DNA of 64,000 bases, taken from contig NZ_LMPV01000012.1 of NCBI RefSeq assembly GCF_001423965.1, positions 1-64,000 of the forward strand, given 5' to 3'. Positions within the stretch are counted from its first letter, which is position 1. The number at the start of each line of letters is the position of its first letter. The translations under genes were made by a program, and so were the position numbers. Below the pieces are notes generated by a model, which worked only from the letters and a program-made list of their open reading frames with translations, did not search any database and was not told where the DNA came from. Positions 33,355 through 41,529 of this stretch are shown here, in pieces. The DNA is from Exiguobacterium sp. Leaf196 (GTDB taxonomy: Bacteria; Bacillota; Bacilli; Exiguobacteriales; Exiguobacteriaceae).

Positions 33355-34146
33355 ATGAGCCTACACTACAGCGTCATGGCCAGTGGCTCGACGGGGAACG
33401 CCCTCTATATCGAAAGTGAACAGACTCGTTTGCTCGTCGACGCGGGACTGACCGGCAAGGCGATGCTCGCCTTGTTCGACCAGATCGACCGGTCGCCGCA
33501 GGGTATCGACGGTCTGTTCGTCACCCATGAGCACTCCGACCATATCAAAGGCGTCGGCATCATGGCACGCAAGTACAACATCCCGCTCTATGCCAATGAA
33601 AAGACATGGGCGGCGATGGAAGCGAAGATTGGTAAGATCGATCCGGCGCTGAAGTTCCTCTGGGAAGTCGGAGAGGTCAAGCAGTTCGGTGACATCGAGG
33701 TCGAATCGTTCAACGTCAGTCACGATGCAGCGAATCCGATGTTCTTCCAGTTCGCGCATGAAGGAAAACGATTGGCACACATCACCGATACCGGATACGT
33801 CTCGGACCGGATGAAAGGTGTCATTCGGGGCGCCGATGCCTATATCTTCGAAGCGAACCACGATATCGGTATGCTCCAGATGGGACATTATCCGTGGAGC
33901 GTCAAGCGGCGGATCCTCGGCGACTACGGACACGTCTCGAACGAGGACGCTGCGATCGCGATGAGCGAGGTCCTTGACGACCGGACGAAACGGATCCACA
34001 TGGCCCATTTGAGCAAGGATAACAACATGAAGGAACTCGCCCGGATGAGTGTCTCCCAGACGCTCGCGAGCCGTGACGTCGATCTGAGTAAGATTCAGCT
34101 TCTCGACACGGATCCGGTCATTCCGACGCCGCTTCTGAAGCTTTGA
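33355..34146 (+). CDS. walJ: Metallo-beta-lactamase fold hydrolase WalJ (YycJ)
   Basis: A 263-residue predicted nuclease-like protein of the MBL fold. The metal motif [10 protein letters not shown] is intact, with further ligands in VSHDAANP and ITDTGYVSD. The ATG ([19 protein letters not shown]) follows GAGGAATG; an open frame reaches back into walI but lacks homologous sequence. WalJ has been linked to coordination of cell division with replication or repair. Last gene of the walRKHIJ run; no T-rich terminator is evident. Confidence 0.94.
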   Translation: MSLHYSVMASGSTGNALYIESEQTRLLVDAGLTGKAMLALFDQIDRSPQGIDGLFVTHEHSDHIKGVGIMARKYNIPLYANEKTWAAMEAKIGKIDPALKFLWEVGEVKQFGDIEVESFNVSHDAANPMFFQFAHEGKRLAHITDTGYVSDRMKGVIRGADAYIFEANHDIGMLQMGHYPWSVKRRILGDYGHVSNEDAAIAMSEVLDDRTKRIHMAHLSKDNNMKELARMSVSQTLASRDVDLSKIQLLDTDPVIPTPLLKL

Positions 34147-34252
34147 TTATGGGAAATTACTGAATATGCTCAAAAGACCCCCACATTTGGCTCACTTGCC
34201 ACGTGATGGGGGTATACTTGTGTAAAGAGAGTCATAAAGGAGGCGTATGTCG

Positions 34253-35542
34253 ATGGATCGACCGGAAGAACCACGGAACGAATCCGAACGATACGAACAG
34301 TCATCCGATGAGAGCGGCTTCCCGCCCCGTCAGTCGGCAACGAGCGAACCGGTCAGCCCTTATCGTGAACCATATGAAGAACAACCGGAACAATCGCGTC
34401 GTCGCGGTGCCGGAAAAGCCTTTTTCGTCGGTCTGATCGGTGGAATCGTCGGAGCCTTGTTGATCGCCCTCGTCGCGTGGCCGTTCGTCCGTGATGAGAT
34501 GACAAGTCCGACACCGGTTTCGTCAACGGCAACGGAACAGACCGCGACACAGACGACAGAGGATGAAGCCGACATCGTCGGTGCGGTCGGTAAGACGAAG
34601 GAAGCCGTCGTGAGCGTGACGAACCTTCAGAGCTCGTTTCAAGGAACTGATCAGGAAACGGGTGCAGGGTCCGGCGTCATTTATAAAAAAGACGGCAATA
34701 AAGCCTACGTCGTCACGAACTACCATGTCGTCGAAGGCGCGAGCCGCCTGTCTGTCACGTTATCTGACGGAACAGCACTCGAGGCAAAAGTCCTCGGAGA
34801 AGATCCGACGTACGATTTAGCCGTCCTCTCGATTGATTCATCGAAAGTGACACAAGTCGCAAAACTGGGGGATTCGGATACGTTACGTGCCGGTGAAACG
34901 GTGCTTGCGATCGGAAACCCACTCGGGATTTTCGCGAACTCCGTCACGCGCGGTGTCATCAGTGCGCAGGAACGGACGGTTCCAGTTGATACGAACAAGG
35001 ATGGACAGCAAGACTTTAATACAGAAGTCATTCAAACCGATGCAGCAATCAACCCGGGGAACTCCGGTGGAGCGCTCATCAACACAGCTGGTCAATTGAT
35101 CGGGATTAACTCGATGAAGATTGCAGAAGCAAGTGTTGAAGGAGTCGGATTTGCGATTCCGATCAACGAAGCGTTACCAATCATGCGTGATCTTGAGCAA
35201 AACGGCGAAGTCGTTCGTCCACAGCTCGGGATTCAGATTCGCGACGTGCAGGAATTCCCAAGCGGATACCGCGAAGATCGTCTGAAATTACCGGATGATG
35301 TCACGAAAGGAATCGTCGTCGTTGGTCTAACACGTAACAGTGGAGCCGAAAAAGCGGGGATGAAGGCAAACGATGTCATCGTTGAGATCAATGGTAAAGA
35401 AATCGCGTCCTTCGCTGATCTAAAAAGCGTTCTCTACCGGGATGCAAAAGTCGGTGAAACGGTCAAAGTCACGTTCTACCGGGGCGGTGAAAAACAGACA
35501 GCAGATGTAAAGTTGTCGGCTCAGTCGCCAACCGTTCAGTAA
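34253..35542 (+). CDS. Membrane-anchored HtrA-type serine protease (YyxA/HtrC-like)
   Basis: A 429-residue protease/chaperone of the outer face of the membrane. A charged cytoplasmic segment (1-55) precedes one membrane helix (about 56-79) and a Thr/Ser-rich stalk. The trypsin-like domain has the triad His158 (TNYHVV), Asp188 (YDLAVL) and Ser271 (GNSGGA). One PDZ domain follows (GSAEKAGMKANDVIVEINGKE-like). The ATG at 34253 sits nine bases after AAAGGAGG; the ATG two codons earlier is only three bases away. It occupies the htrC position next to walJ, as in B. subtilis. Confidence 0.94.
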   Translation: MDRPEEPRNESERYEQSSDESGFPPRQSATSEPVSPYREPYEEQPEQSRRRGAGKAFFVGLIGGIVGALLIALVAWPFVRDEMTSPTPVSSTATEQTATQTTEDEADIVGAVGKTKEAVVSVTNLQSSFQGTDQETGAGSGVIYKKDGNKAYVVTNYHVVEGASRLSVTLSDGTALEAKVLGEDPTYDLAVLSIDSSKVTQVAKLGDSDTLRAGETVLAIGNPLGIFANSVTRGVISAQERTVPVDTNKDGQQDFNTEVIQTDAAINPGNSGGALINTAGQLIGINSMKIAEASVEGVGFAIPINEALPIMRDLEQNGEVVRPQLGIQIRDVQEFPSGYREDRLKLPDDVTKGIVVVGLTRNSGAEKAGMKANDVIVEINGKEIASFADLKSVLYRDAKVGETVKVTFYRGGEKQTADVKLSAQSPTVQ

Positions 35543-35553
35543 GGCATCACCTG

Positions 35554-35593
35554 AAAACCATCCACAGGTCCGACCTGTGGATGGTTTTTTTAA
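35554..35593 (+). terminator. Terminator after the HtrA gene
   Basis: A long inverted repeat (AAAACCATCCACAGG with CCTGTGGATGGTTTT) is followed by a run of T. Confidence 0.9.
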
Positions 35594-35656
35594 GTAAGGA
35601 ACCTGCGGCTTTTCCGGTCAGGAAGGTCGATATTTGTTATACTGGAAGCGGATAAA

Positions 35657-35885
35657 TGTGGATAAGTGAAAGGAGGAGACCACCTGTGGATAAGTACGTT
35701 TGTTTAGAACATGTCGAGCTCGCACTCGACGAAATCGTAGATGAAACAGAACAATACCCGATTCTCGATCAGCTAAATCCAGAAAAAAACATCACCTGTG
35801 AATACTGCGAGGCACCGGCAACATATCTTGTGTCAAGCAAAAAATAAATATCAACATGTGGATTTGTGGATAACTCTGTGGATAA
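35657..35885. other. DnaA box cluster away from oriC
   Basis: Exact TGTGGATAA boxes occur at 35657-35665, 35685-35693, 35865-35873 and 35877-35885, with a near match (TGTGGATTT) at 35857-35865. All point the same way and bracket the small CxxH/CxxC gene; the second covers its start codon. B. subtilis has oriC-external DnaA box clusters that titrate DnaA, and I recall one near yydA (rlmH), the next gene here. Confidence 0.8.
35686..35847 (+). CDS. CxxH/CxxC motif small protein
   Basis: A 53-residue protein with the two motifs of this Bacillales family, CLEH near the N-terminus and CEYC near the C-terminus, which together could bind one zinc ion. The GTG start follows AAAGGAGGAG and lies inside a DnaA box (35685-35693). 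Another box lies just downstream of a TATACT -10-like element, so DnaA could repress both transcription and the start region. An upstream in-frame extension would run through the ribosome site and is unlikely. Function unknown; it regularly precedes rlmH. Confidence 0.88.
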   Translation: MDKYVCLEHVELALDEIVDETEQYPILDQLNPEKNITCEYCEAPATYLVSSKK

Positions 35886-35919
35886 CTCCTGAATTTTCTG
35901 TCAGAAAGCGAGAAAAAAG

Positions 35920-36399
35920 ATGCAAATTACCATCATTACGGTCGGAAAGCTAAAAGAGAAGTATTTGAAGCAAGGCATCGCCGAATATACGAAGCGTCTC
36001 GGCGCGTACTGTTCGATCCAAGAAATCGAGGTCGCGGACGAAAAGGCACCAGAGCAGTTGAGTGAAGCGGAGATGGCACAAGTGAAGAAAAAAGAGGGCG
36101 AACGGATTTTAGCGAAGATCGGACCGGATGTTCACGTCCTCGCACTTGCTATTGAAGGAAAACAACGGACGAGTGAACAGTTCGCAAAAGAACTCGATCA
36201 ACTCGCGACATACGGCAAGAGCAAAATTGCTTTCGTCATTGGTGGATCACTCGGTCTTGCACCAGAAGTGATGCAGCGTGCGAACGATACAATCTCCTTC
36301 TCAAAGATGACATTTCCGCATCAATTGATGAAGATGATCCTTTGTGAACAGATTTATCGGGCGTACCGGATTAATCGGAATGAGCCTTATCATAAATAA
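35920..36399 (+). CDS. rlmH: 23S rRNA (pseudouridine1915-N3)-methyltransferase RlmH
   Basis: SPOUT-family homodimeric enzyme that methylates pseudouridine 1915 in helix 69 of 23S rRNA on assembled ribosomes. The N-terminus [19 protein letters not shown], the SAM-binding knot [13 protein letters not shown], and the C-terminus [20 protein letters not shown] are diagnostic. Length 159 is exact for the family. The ribosome site is weak (GCGAGAAAAAAG). Two DnaA boxes lie immediately upstream. It marks the end of the conserved origin-linked block. Confidence 0.96.
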   Translation: MQITIITVGKLKEKYLKQGIAEYTKRLGAYCSIQEIEVADEKAPEQLSEAEMAQVKKKEGERILAKIGPDVHVLALAIEGKQRTSEQFAKELDQLATYGKSKIAFVIGGSLGLAPEVMQRANDTISFSKMTFPHQLMKMILCEQIYRAYRINRNEPYHK

Positions 36400-36411
36400 A
36401 CAGTATTTAGA

Positions 36412-36456
36412 TGACCGCCTTAAGTGTAGTAACTGATACTCGAGGTGGTCTTTTTT
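36412..36456 (+). terminator. Terminator after rlmH
   Basis: Imperfect inverted repeat (GACCGCCTT with AGGTGGTC) followed by six T. Confidence 0.65.
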
Positions 36457-36519
36457 AAATAATAAGATTAACCCTTATATCACAATTAACATAATAAATA
36501 TAAATGAAAGGTATACATA

Positions 36520-36996
36520 ATGGTTATTCAGATTATAGAACAGAAAACACGTAGTCAGATTAAAGACTTTTTTACTGTGCACTGGGGCAGTTCACAAATG
36601 GTAACGTCAACAGGTGTTCATGATTGCAGTCTGTTGGATGGATTTTATGTTACGAATGATGATCATGAAATCATTGGACTAATCACCTATCATATTACTT
36701 CACAGACGTGCGAAATCATTTCACTGGATAGTCTTGAAGAAAATAAAGGAATCGGTTCACAATTGATGCAAATGGTAGAAGAAAAGGCAACACAGCAACA
36801 ATGCAACTTGCTGACGCTCGTTACGACAAACGACAATGAACGTGCGATACGTTTCTATCAACATCGGGGATATACAATATCGCAGGTGATTCCGAATGCC
36901 GTAGAACTTGCACGCAAAATAAAACCGGAAATCCCGTTATACAATGAAAAGGGAGTTCCGATTAAAGACGAAATCGTCTTGATAAAACATTTATGA
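36520..36996 (+). CDS. GNAT family N-acetyltransferase
   Basis: A 158-residue single-domain protein. The acetyl-CoA loop is visible as ENKGIGSQLMQMVEEKA, followed by LVTTNDNERAIRFYQHRGY, the usual closing strand-helix of GNAT enzymes. Substrate cannot be told. The gene is more AT-rich than the conserved block to its left and opens the accessory segment after rlmH. It converges on the next gene with one base between the stops. The ribosome site (GAAAGG) is modest. Confidence 0.85.
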   Translation: MVIQIIEQKTRSQIKDFFTVHWGSSQMVTSTGVHDCSLLDGFYVTNDDHEIIGLITYHITSQTCEIISLDSLEENKGIGSQLMQMVEEKATQQQCNLLTLVTTNDNERAIRFYQHRGYTISQVIPNAVELARKIKPEIPLYNEKGVPIKDEIVLIKHL

Positions 36997-36997
36997 G

Positions 36998-37372
36998 TTA
37001 CTTATTCGTTGTTGATGTTAGAACTTCTAAATAATCTTTCTCACTCTTGAATTGATCATTCACAATCAAATCCGGTGAAATCAAATAGGTTCCGGCATGT
37101 ACACCGTGCGTAATTTTAAAGTAGCATGTCTTAGGTGCAAGTAGACTTTTCGATCGATGAATCTGCTCTCGTGATAGTGGCGTCCAACCTGATTGATCTT
37201 GTGAATTAGCGAAAGAGACAATAATCGATTGGTCCGCTTGAATCAACAGTACAAGATCGTTGTCTTGTAAACGCGATGGATTGACGTGGGCTAGGATCGG
37301 GTCGGCAGACTTAGCGATAAAACCGCCAATAGTAGCGTGCGACTGCTGTTCCTTGATGAACTGTTGAATCAT
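36998..37372 (-). CDS. Hypothetical protein, 124 residues
   Basis: I do not recognise this family. The protein is soluble in appearance, with no signal peptide or membrane helix, and of mixed alpha/beta composition (GGFIAKSADPILAHV, DLVLLIQADQSIIVSFAN). The single Cys is in KTCYFK. The ATG follows TAGGAGGATAAC, a strong ribosome site, which supports it being real. It may be cotranscribed with the small membrane protein upstream (37400-37552), whose stop is 28 bp away. Confidence 0.65.
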   Translation of the reverse strand: MIQQFIKEQQSHATIGGFIAKSADPILAHVNPSRLQDNDLVLLIQADQSIIVSFANSQDQSGWTPLSREQIHRSKSLLAPKTCYFKITHGVHAGTYLISPDLIVNDQFKSEKDYLEVLTSTTNK

Positions 37373-37399
37373 AGTTATCCTCCTAACTAGATTTATGGA

Positions 37400-37552
37400 T
37401 TACTCCAACTTTTCTTTCGTGATGATACCAATACCGTAACCAAACAGCATGATGATACCGGTAACGAGTAACGCAGGCACGTGACTTTCTAGTGCCATGT
37501 AGAGACCTGCACCACTTAAGATGACACCGGTTGGGATCAAAACGTTTCGCAT
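37400..37552 (-). CDS. Small membrane protein, 50 residues
   Basis: A short frame that begins MRNVLIPTGVILSGAGLYMA and ends KEKLE. It has two hydrophobic segments (about residues 3-19 and 26-44) separated by a short LESHVP loop, so probably a two-helix hairpin in the membrane. The ribosome site AGGGGGT lies seven bases before the ATG. It is followed by the 124-residue unknown gene on the same strand. No family recognised. Confidence 0.7.
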   Translation of the reverse strand: MRNVLIPTGVILSGAGLYMALESHVPALLVTGIIMLFGYGIGIITKEKLE

Positions 37553-37666
37553 GAGCTATACCCCCTAAATGGATGATGACGTTGTTCTCACTATACCGGA
37601 TAGAACGTCAGATAAAGTGCATGATTTAGTAAATAATGACAATCTGATTTTGAATATACAGAACGA

Positions 37667-37702
37667 AAATAGACGCCGCCCATTAACTTGGACAGCGTCT
37701 GT
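37667..37702. terminator. Hairpin terminator after the 79-residue gene
   Basis: Outer arms AGACGC and GCGTCT, with further inner pairing, carry T-rich flanks on both strands. It lies just past the stop of the gene at 37709-37948. Confidence 0.6.
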
Positions 37703-37708
37703 TTTTCA

Positions 37709-37948
37709 TTATGTTCGCTCTAGTACATTGACGAGCATCTGATGGATGACGTCATGATCCCGCACGTCATGGACACGATAACTACCGGGTAACGTATAGA
37801 CGTCTATCGCCCCGACGTAAGCAATCTTTAGTTCTAACGTTCCGTCCTCCTGGCAGGTCGTCCGGAGTTCGAGTTCACCGCTGATGACCCCGACTTCTTG
37901 CGTCATGACACCATGTGTGGCGGTAAAGATAGAGGTTTTCGTTTCCAT
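37709..37948 (-). CDS. Hypothetical protein, 79 residues
   Basis: Unrecognised small protein starting METKTSIFTATHGV. It looks like a compact beta-rich domain (GELELRTTCQEDGTLELKIAYVGAIDVYTL) with a single Cys and a His/Asp-rich C-terminal helix (RVHDVRDHDVIHQMLVN). The ribosome site AAAAAGGAG nine bases before the ATG and a terminator behind it support a real gene. It lies 15 bp after the secreted nuclease gene on the same strand, so the two may be cotranscribed; whether it serves the nuclease (for example as an inhibitor) is speculation. Confidence 0.65.
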   Translation of the reverse strand: METKTSIFTATHGVMTQEVGVISGELELRTTCQEDGTLELKIAYVGAIDVYTLPGSYRVHDVRDHDVIHQMLVNVLERT

Positions 37949-37963
37949 CGAATCAACTCCTTT

Positions 37964-38596
37964 TTAGTATGTACATGTGTTCAACATCGTTTGTAAGGCT
38001 GTTTTTTCACTCGACTGTAAGCTGAGGTTCCAGCGGCTCTTCGTATTGATCCACATCTTTGAGTAAGCACAGCTCGCACCTGCCCGTGTCGGCTTCCATG
38101 TCGACGGATCCTGGTCCCCTTTTGAACGGTTCGAGCTTGCAGAGACAGCGATCAATTGCGGACCTGTTAAATCGTTTGCGAACGCTTGACGAGTCGTCGT
38201 CGTCCAGCTACTTGCTCCTGAGCGCCATGCTTCAGCGAGCGGTACGACGTGATCAATGTCGAGGTCAGACGGGTTCGTGAATGTCAGTCCGTCATAGTAA
38301 CTATACCAAGAACCGGATGTAACGGGGCACGATCCGACATATGAATCGGCGTCACGTTTTAAGACGACTTGTCGTGTATCACAGCCGCCTCCTTGACTAC
38401 TCCAGTGCGGGAACAAATCGCGCGAATAACCGGTCATGCTGCCTTCTGTTTTAACAGTCAAGGCATCGAGTTGAGACTGGGCCGTGGCTTTCGACGAGAT
38501 GCCCGATGGTAACGCGGAAACGGATGTCGTATCGAATTGGAAAGCGATCAGGCAGACGAGCGTAGTGATGACGATGGACTTGATGGCTTTGAACAC
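37964..38596 (-). CDS. Secreted HNH-family nuclease (DUF1524-like)
   Basis: A 210-residue protein with a Sec signal peptide (hydrophobic about residues 7-22, likely cleavage near SVSA-LPSG). The mature part matches the HNH endonuclease family seen in secreted actinobacterial and bacillar proteins. The core is LDIDHVVPLAEAWRSGA, with the His of DIDH as likely general base. It is followed by FANDLTGPQLIAVSASSNRSKGD, whose Asn and Lys fit the metal site. Four Cys in the mature part could make two disulfides, which fits an extracellular enzyme. GTG start eight bases after AGGAGG. Likely a nonspecific DNase; biological use is unknown. Confidence 0.82.
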   Translation of the reverse strand: MFKAIKSIVITTLVCLIAFQFDTTSVSALPSGISSKATAQSQLDALTVKTEGSMTGYSRDLFPHWSSQGGGCDTRQVVLKRDADSYVGSCPVTSGSWYSYYDGLTFTNPSDLDIDHVVPLAEAWRSGASSWTTTTRQAFANDLTGPQLIAVSASSNRSKGDQDPSTWKPTRAGASCAYSKMWINTKSRWNLSLQSSEKTALQTMLNTCTY

Positions 38597-38777
38597 GTGT
38601 CATTCCTCCTATGTATGAGACGAGATGATGTGAAGACACCCTTCACAATTTTTAGTATGGCATCACTCATTTAGGAGAAAATAAATATCGTGTAAATGTT
38701 ACTAAAATTAAATTTTTGTCATTATATGAAAGGGTCTGATGTTAGGATTTAGGTGGAGAAGAAAGGGGACGATGTTA

Positions 38778-38975
38778 ATGAATGAACGAATCAAAGGTTG
38801 GTTGATCGTGTGCGGTGTCTTTTTAGTCGTAAGTGGCACGTTGACGGAAGCACAACGTTATTTCAATACAAAAGAACTAGAGAATTGCATCGCGCAAGCT
38901 CGCGCTGCCCACCAAGAATATGAATATGAGATCGTTAATCCCGTCACACGCGCTTATTCGTTCCGTGCGTATTGA
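38778..38975 (+). CDS. Small membrane-anchored hypothetical protein
   Basis: A 65-residue protein starting MNERIKGWLIVCGVFLVV, with one N-terminal hydrophobic helix (about residues 8-24) and a polar remainder containing Tyr and Glu (HQEYEYEIVN). AAAGGGG is nine bases before this ATG; an ATG two codons earlier is also possible. No family recognised. No operon partners: the HNH gene diverges upstream and the DUF4317 gene follows after 96 bp. Confidence 0.6.
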   Translation: MNERIKGWLIVCGVFLVVSGTLTEAQRYFNTKELENCIAQARAAHQEYEYEIVNPVTRAYSFRAY

Positions 38976-39033
38976 TTTTCTAAAAGATGTCGGGTCATCT
39001 CGCATATGGTACGCTTTTCAGGAAGCAGGATTT

Positions 39034-39061
39034 TAATGATTCGAGGATAATGATTCGAGGA
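39034..39061 (+). repeat. Tandem 14-bp duplication before the DUF4317 gene
   Basis: TAATGATTCGAGGA occurs twice in direct tandem, ending just before the start codon. The second copy supplies the GAGGA ribosome site. Confidence 0.8.
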
Positions 39062-39071
39062 GCTGGTATGC

Positions 39072-40259
39072 ATGAATAAAAAAGACATCGCCGACATCCG
39101 TCGTCACTTCAAGATGGATGCCGATTTACTAAAAATCCATGAAATCTACAACGTCTATATCCGAAAAGAGACGAGCGAAATCTATCATGAGGAAGCCCGA
39201 CCGTTTCCGTTGCTTGATCCGGAACAACAGGAGCTGTTCCTTGCAAACTTCAAGAAGGTACTAGGTGGAAAACTCGACGTCAAGCTGTTCGAGGTCAAGT
39301 TCACCCATCCGGAAGAAGGAGAGACGGGTCATACGCAACAACTGCTTTACGAAGGACTGTATGCGGAAGAGCCAGAGGACTGGGTCGAACAGATGCAGAC
39401 GATGGCGTTGAAGATGGTTCAAGACGTCCAGTACGAGAATGACCTCGTCGTCACGTTCATTCGCGGACAATACTATAAAACGACGAAGCGCCAAGCGGAT
39501 GAGACAGAGATCGATCCGAATGACGACGTCTATACGACACCGTTCATCCTCGGTAGCCTTAACTTAACGGAGTTACCGAAACAATCGCTCGTCTTTGATT
39601 TTGTCGAACGGGAATTCAAGTCGAACTTATTCATCAATCCGGTCATCAAACTGGCGTCGCCGATCGGTGGATTTCTCTTCCCGACCTTTACCGACAACGC
39701 AGCAGACGTCAATCATGTTTTGTATGCAGCGGGCAAACCGAATAAACCGGATTTCGGCTTCCTTGAACACGTCTTGAACGGTCAACCGATCGTCACGGCA
39801 GATGAAGATAAAGCGATTTTCGAGGAAATCGTTAAATCGGTCGTCGGTGAATCGATGGATACGAAGACGTTAGCCGGTGTCTATGAAAACATCAACCAGT
39901 TGATCGTCGTCGAAGAGGATCAAGATGAGGAAGACGTACCGATGCTCGACGTTCAGGAAGTTGAGCGTGTCCTCAAGGCGAGTGGTGTCGAAGACGTCAG
40001 CACGGAGCAGGTCGAACGAGCGTTCAAGACGGTTGTCGACGATCCAACGTATGAGATGAAGGCGAGTAACATCGTTCCGAACTATGAAGCGAAATCGATT
40101 AAAATCAATACGAAGGTCGCAAACATCGCGATCAGTCCGCAAGACTTGAAGTACGTCAAACAAGTCAACTATCAAGGTAAACGATGCCTGTTGATTGAGG
40201 TCGAGGAAGACACGGTCATCGATGGCTTTACGATCGTTTCGCAAGAACAATTACGATGA
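39072..40259 (+). CDS. DUF4317 family protein
   Basis: A 395-residue soluble acidic protein. The N-terminus MNKKDIADIRRHFKMD is the recognisable start of the DUF4317 family, widespread in Firmicutes and of unknown function. The middle part (FILGSLNLTELPKQSLVFDF, INPVIKLASPIGGFLFPTF) and the C-terminal KSIKINTKVANIAISP fit the full family length. There is no signal peptide or membrane helix. It is flanked by a tandem-repeat ribosome site and a strong terminator, so monocistronic. Confidence 0.85.
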   Translation: MNKKDIADIRRHFKMDADLLKIHEIYNVYIRKETSEIYHEEARPFPLLDPEQQELFLANFKKVLGGKLDVKLFEVKFTHPEEGETGHTQQLLYEGLYAEEPEDWVEQMQTMALKMVQDVQYENDLVVTFIRGQYYKTTKRQADETEIDPNDDVYTTPFILGSLNLTELPKQSLVFDFVEREFKSNLFINPVIKLASPIGGFLFPTFTDNAADVNHVLYAAGKPNKPDFGFLEHVLNGQPIVTADEDKAIFEEIVKSVVGESMDTKTLAGVYENINQLIVVEEDQDEEDVPMLDVQEVERVLKASGVEDVSTEQVERAFKTVVDDPTYEMKASNIVPNYEAKSIKINTKVANIAISPQDLKYVKQVNYQGKRCLLIEVEEDTVIDGFTIVSQEQLR

Positions 40260-40261
40260 AG

Positions 40262-40291
40262 ATCAGCGCAGGCAACTGCGCTGATTTTTTT
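40262..40291 (+). terminator. Terminator after the DUF4317 gene
   Basis: Arms ATCAGCGCAG and CTGCGCTGAT with a 4-base loop, followed by T runs. Confidence 0.9.
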
Positions 40292-40302
40292 GGGTGAAAC
40301 AT

Positions 40303-40331
40303 TTGCTTCTCCTGTCAAAGACAGGTATATT
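40303..40331 (+). promoter_or_regulatory. Promoter of the esterase-glucosidase unit
   Basis: TTGCTT (40303-40308) and TATATT (40326-40331) with a 17-base spacer. Confidence 0.6.
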
Positions 40332-40385
40332 GTGATGTAAGCGGTATCTTTTTTTAAAAGAGGCGTTCGAAATTTTTTTAACCGT

Positions 40386-40405
40386 TATCGAAAGCGCTTT
40401 CGATA
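40386..40405. promoter_or_regulatory. 20-bp palindromic operator (LacI/CcpA type)
   Basis: TATCGAAAGCGCTTTCGATA is a perfect palindrome with the AAAGCGCTTT core typical of LacI-family operators and CcpA cre sites. It lies about 50 bp downstream of the promoter and 30 bp before the esterase start, a place where a bound repressor would block transcription. Confidence 0.75.
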
Positions 40406-40434
40406 ATTGTTTGACTAGGAAAGGAGCAATTCAA

Positions 40435-41514
40435 TTGTCTACCACATCAATGCAAGATTTACTGCAAACGTTACGAAATCGTTCATCGATTCATCAAGAC
40501 GGTCTTGAAATCGTCGATAAGCCGATTCCCGACGTCTCGACTCCAGGAACACTCGATCCGCGTGTCCGTGAGGTCATCCTCACGCAACGTCCATCGGTCT
40601 CGATTCCGGAAGGTGCGTCGCCAGTCGAACTGGCGCGTGCCGGAATGGGCTGGGACAATGAAGATATGACGACACGGCAGATTTCAACGGACGTCCTCTC
40701 GATTCCAAGACCCGATACCACGATCGAAGCACGGCTGTATCGTCCAGAAGCAGCGCGTCCGCTCCCGCTCGTCGTCTATTTCCACGGCGGTGGATTTTTC
40801 GGTGGCACGCTCGAGACGGTCGAGAATCCATGTAAGGCATTAGCAGATAAAGGGAACGTCGCTGTCTTGTCGGTCGGCTACCGATTGGCGCCAGAGCATC
40901 CGTTTCCGACAGGGCTTGAAGATTGTCATGCATCGATTGATTGGGCAGTTGAACATGCCGATCGACTCGGGATTGATCCAGGCGCAATCGCGGTTGCCGG
41001 CGATAGTGCCGGTGGGAACTTAGCGACGGTCTGTTGTCTACTCGACCGCGAGCGTCCGACGCCGTATATTCGCTATCAAGTCTTATATTATCCGGTCGTT
41101 AATGTCGGTGAACATCCGAATTCGGAATATGACTGGACACTTGAAGCATATGACCGACAAACGGAACCTGAGCTACTCGAACGGATCATTTTTTCGCTAC
41201 AAGATGAAGAAGGTGTTCTCGAGCAATGGTATGTCCAAGCAAGTGATTCGAAGGATCCACGGATCTCGCCGTTGTTCGCGACGCTCACCGATTTACCAGA
41301 GGCACTCGTCATTACAGGGGAGTTTGATTACTTACGTCTTGAAGGAGAAGCATATGCGAAAAAACTCGCGCGTGCCGGCGTCAAAACACGCTATCTCCAG
41401 TACCGCGGAATGGAACATGCTTTTCTCGATAAACTCGGTCTTTATCCGCAAGCCGAAGACAGCTTAGATGAAATCGCGAAGGATTTAAAACGACTCTTTT
41501 CTCAAACTAATTAA
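40435..41514 (+). CDS. Alpha/beta hydrolase (hormone-sensitive lipase family esterase)
   Basis: A 359-residue cytoplasmic esterase. The HSL oxyanion motif is YFHGGGFFGG, the nucleophile Ser is in AGDSAGGNLA, the acid Asp is likely in TGEFDYLRLEGE, and the His is in GMEHAF. The TTG at 40435 is chosen because AAGGAG is eight bases upstream; the next ATG is five codons in. It is followed 15 bp later by a GH3 glucosidase, and both sit behind one palindromic operator. An acetyl- or feruloyl-esterase role in glycan use is plausible but unproven. Confidence 0.85.
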   Translation: MSTTSMQDLLQTLRNRSSIHQDGLEIVDKPIPDVSTPGTLDPRVREVILTQRPSVSIPEGASPVELARAGMGWDNEDMTTRQISTDVLSIPRPDTTIEARLYRPEAARPLPLVVYFHGGGFFGGTLETVENPCKALADKGNVAVLSVGYRLAPEHPFPTGLEDCHASIDWAVEHADRLGIDPGAIAVAGDSAGGNLATVCCLLDRERPTPYIRYQVLYYPVVNVGEHPNSEYDWTLEAYDRQTEPELLERIIFSLQDEEGVLEQWYVQASDSKDPRISPLFATLTDLPEALVITGEFDYLRLEGEAYAKKLARAGVKTRYLQYRGMEHAFLDKLGLYPQAEDSLDEIAKDLKRLFSQTN

Positions 41515-41529
41515 AAAGGTGGATGACTG

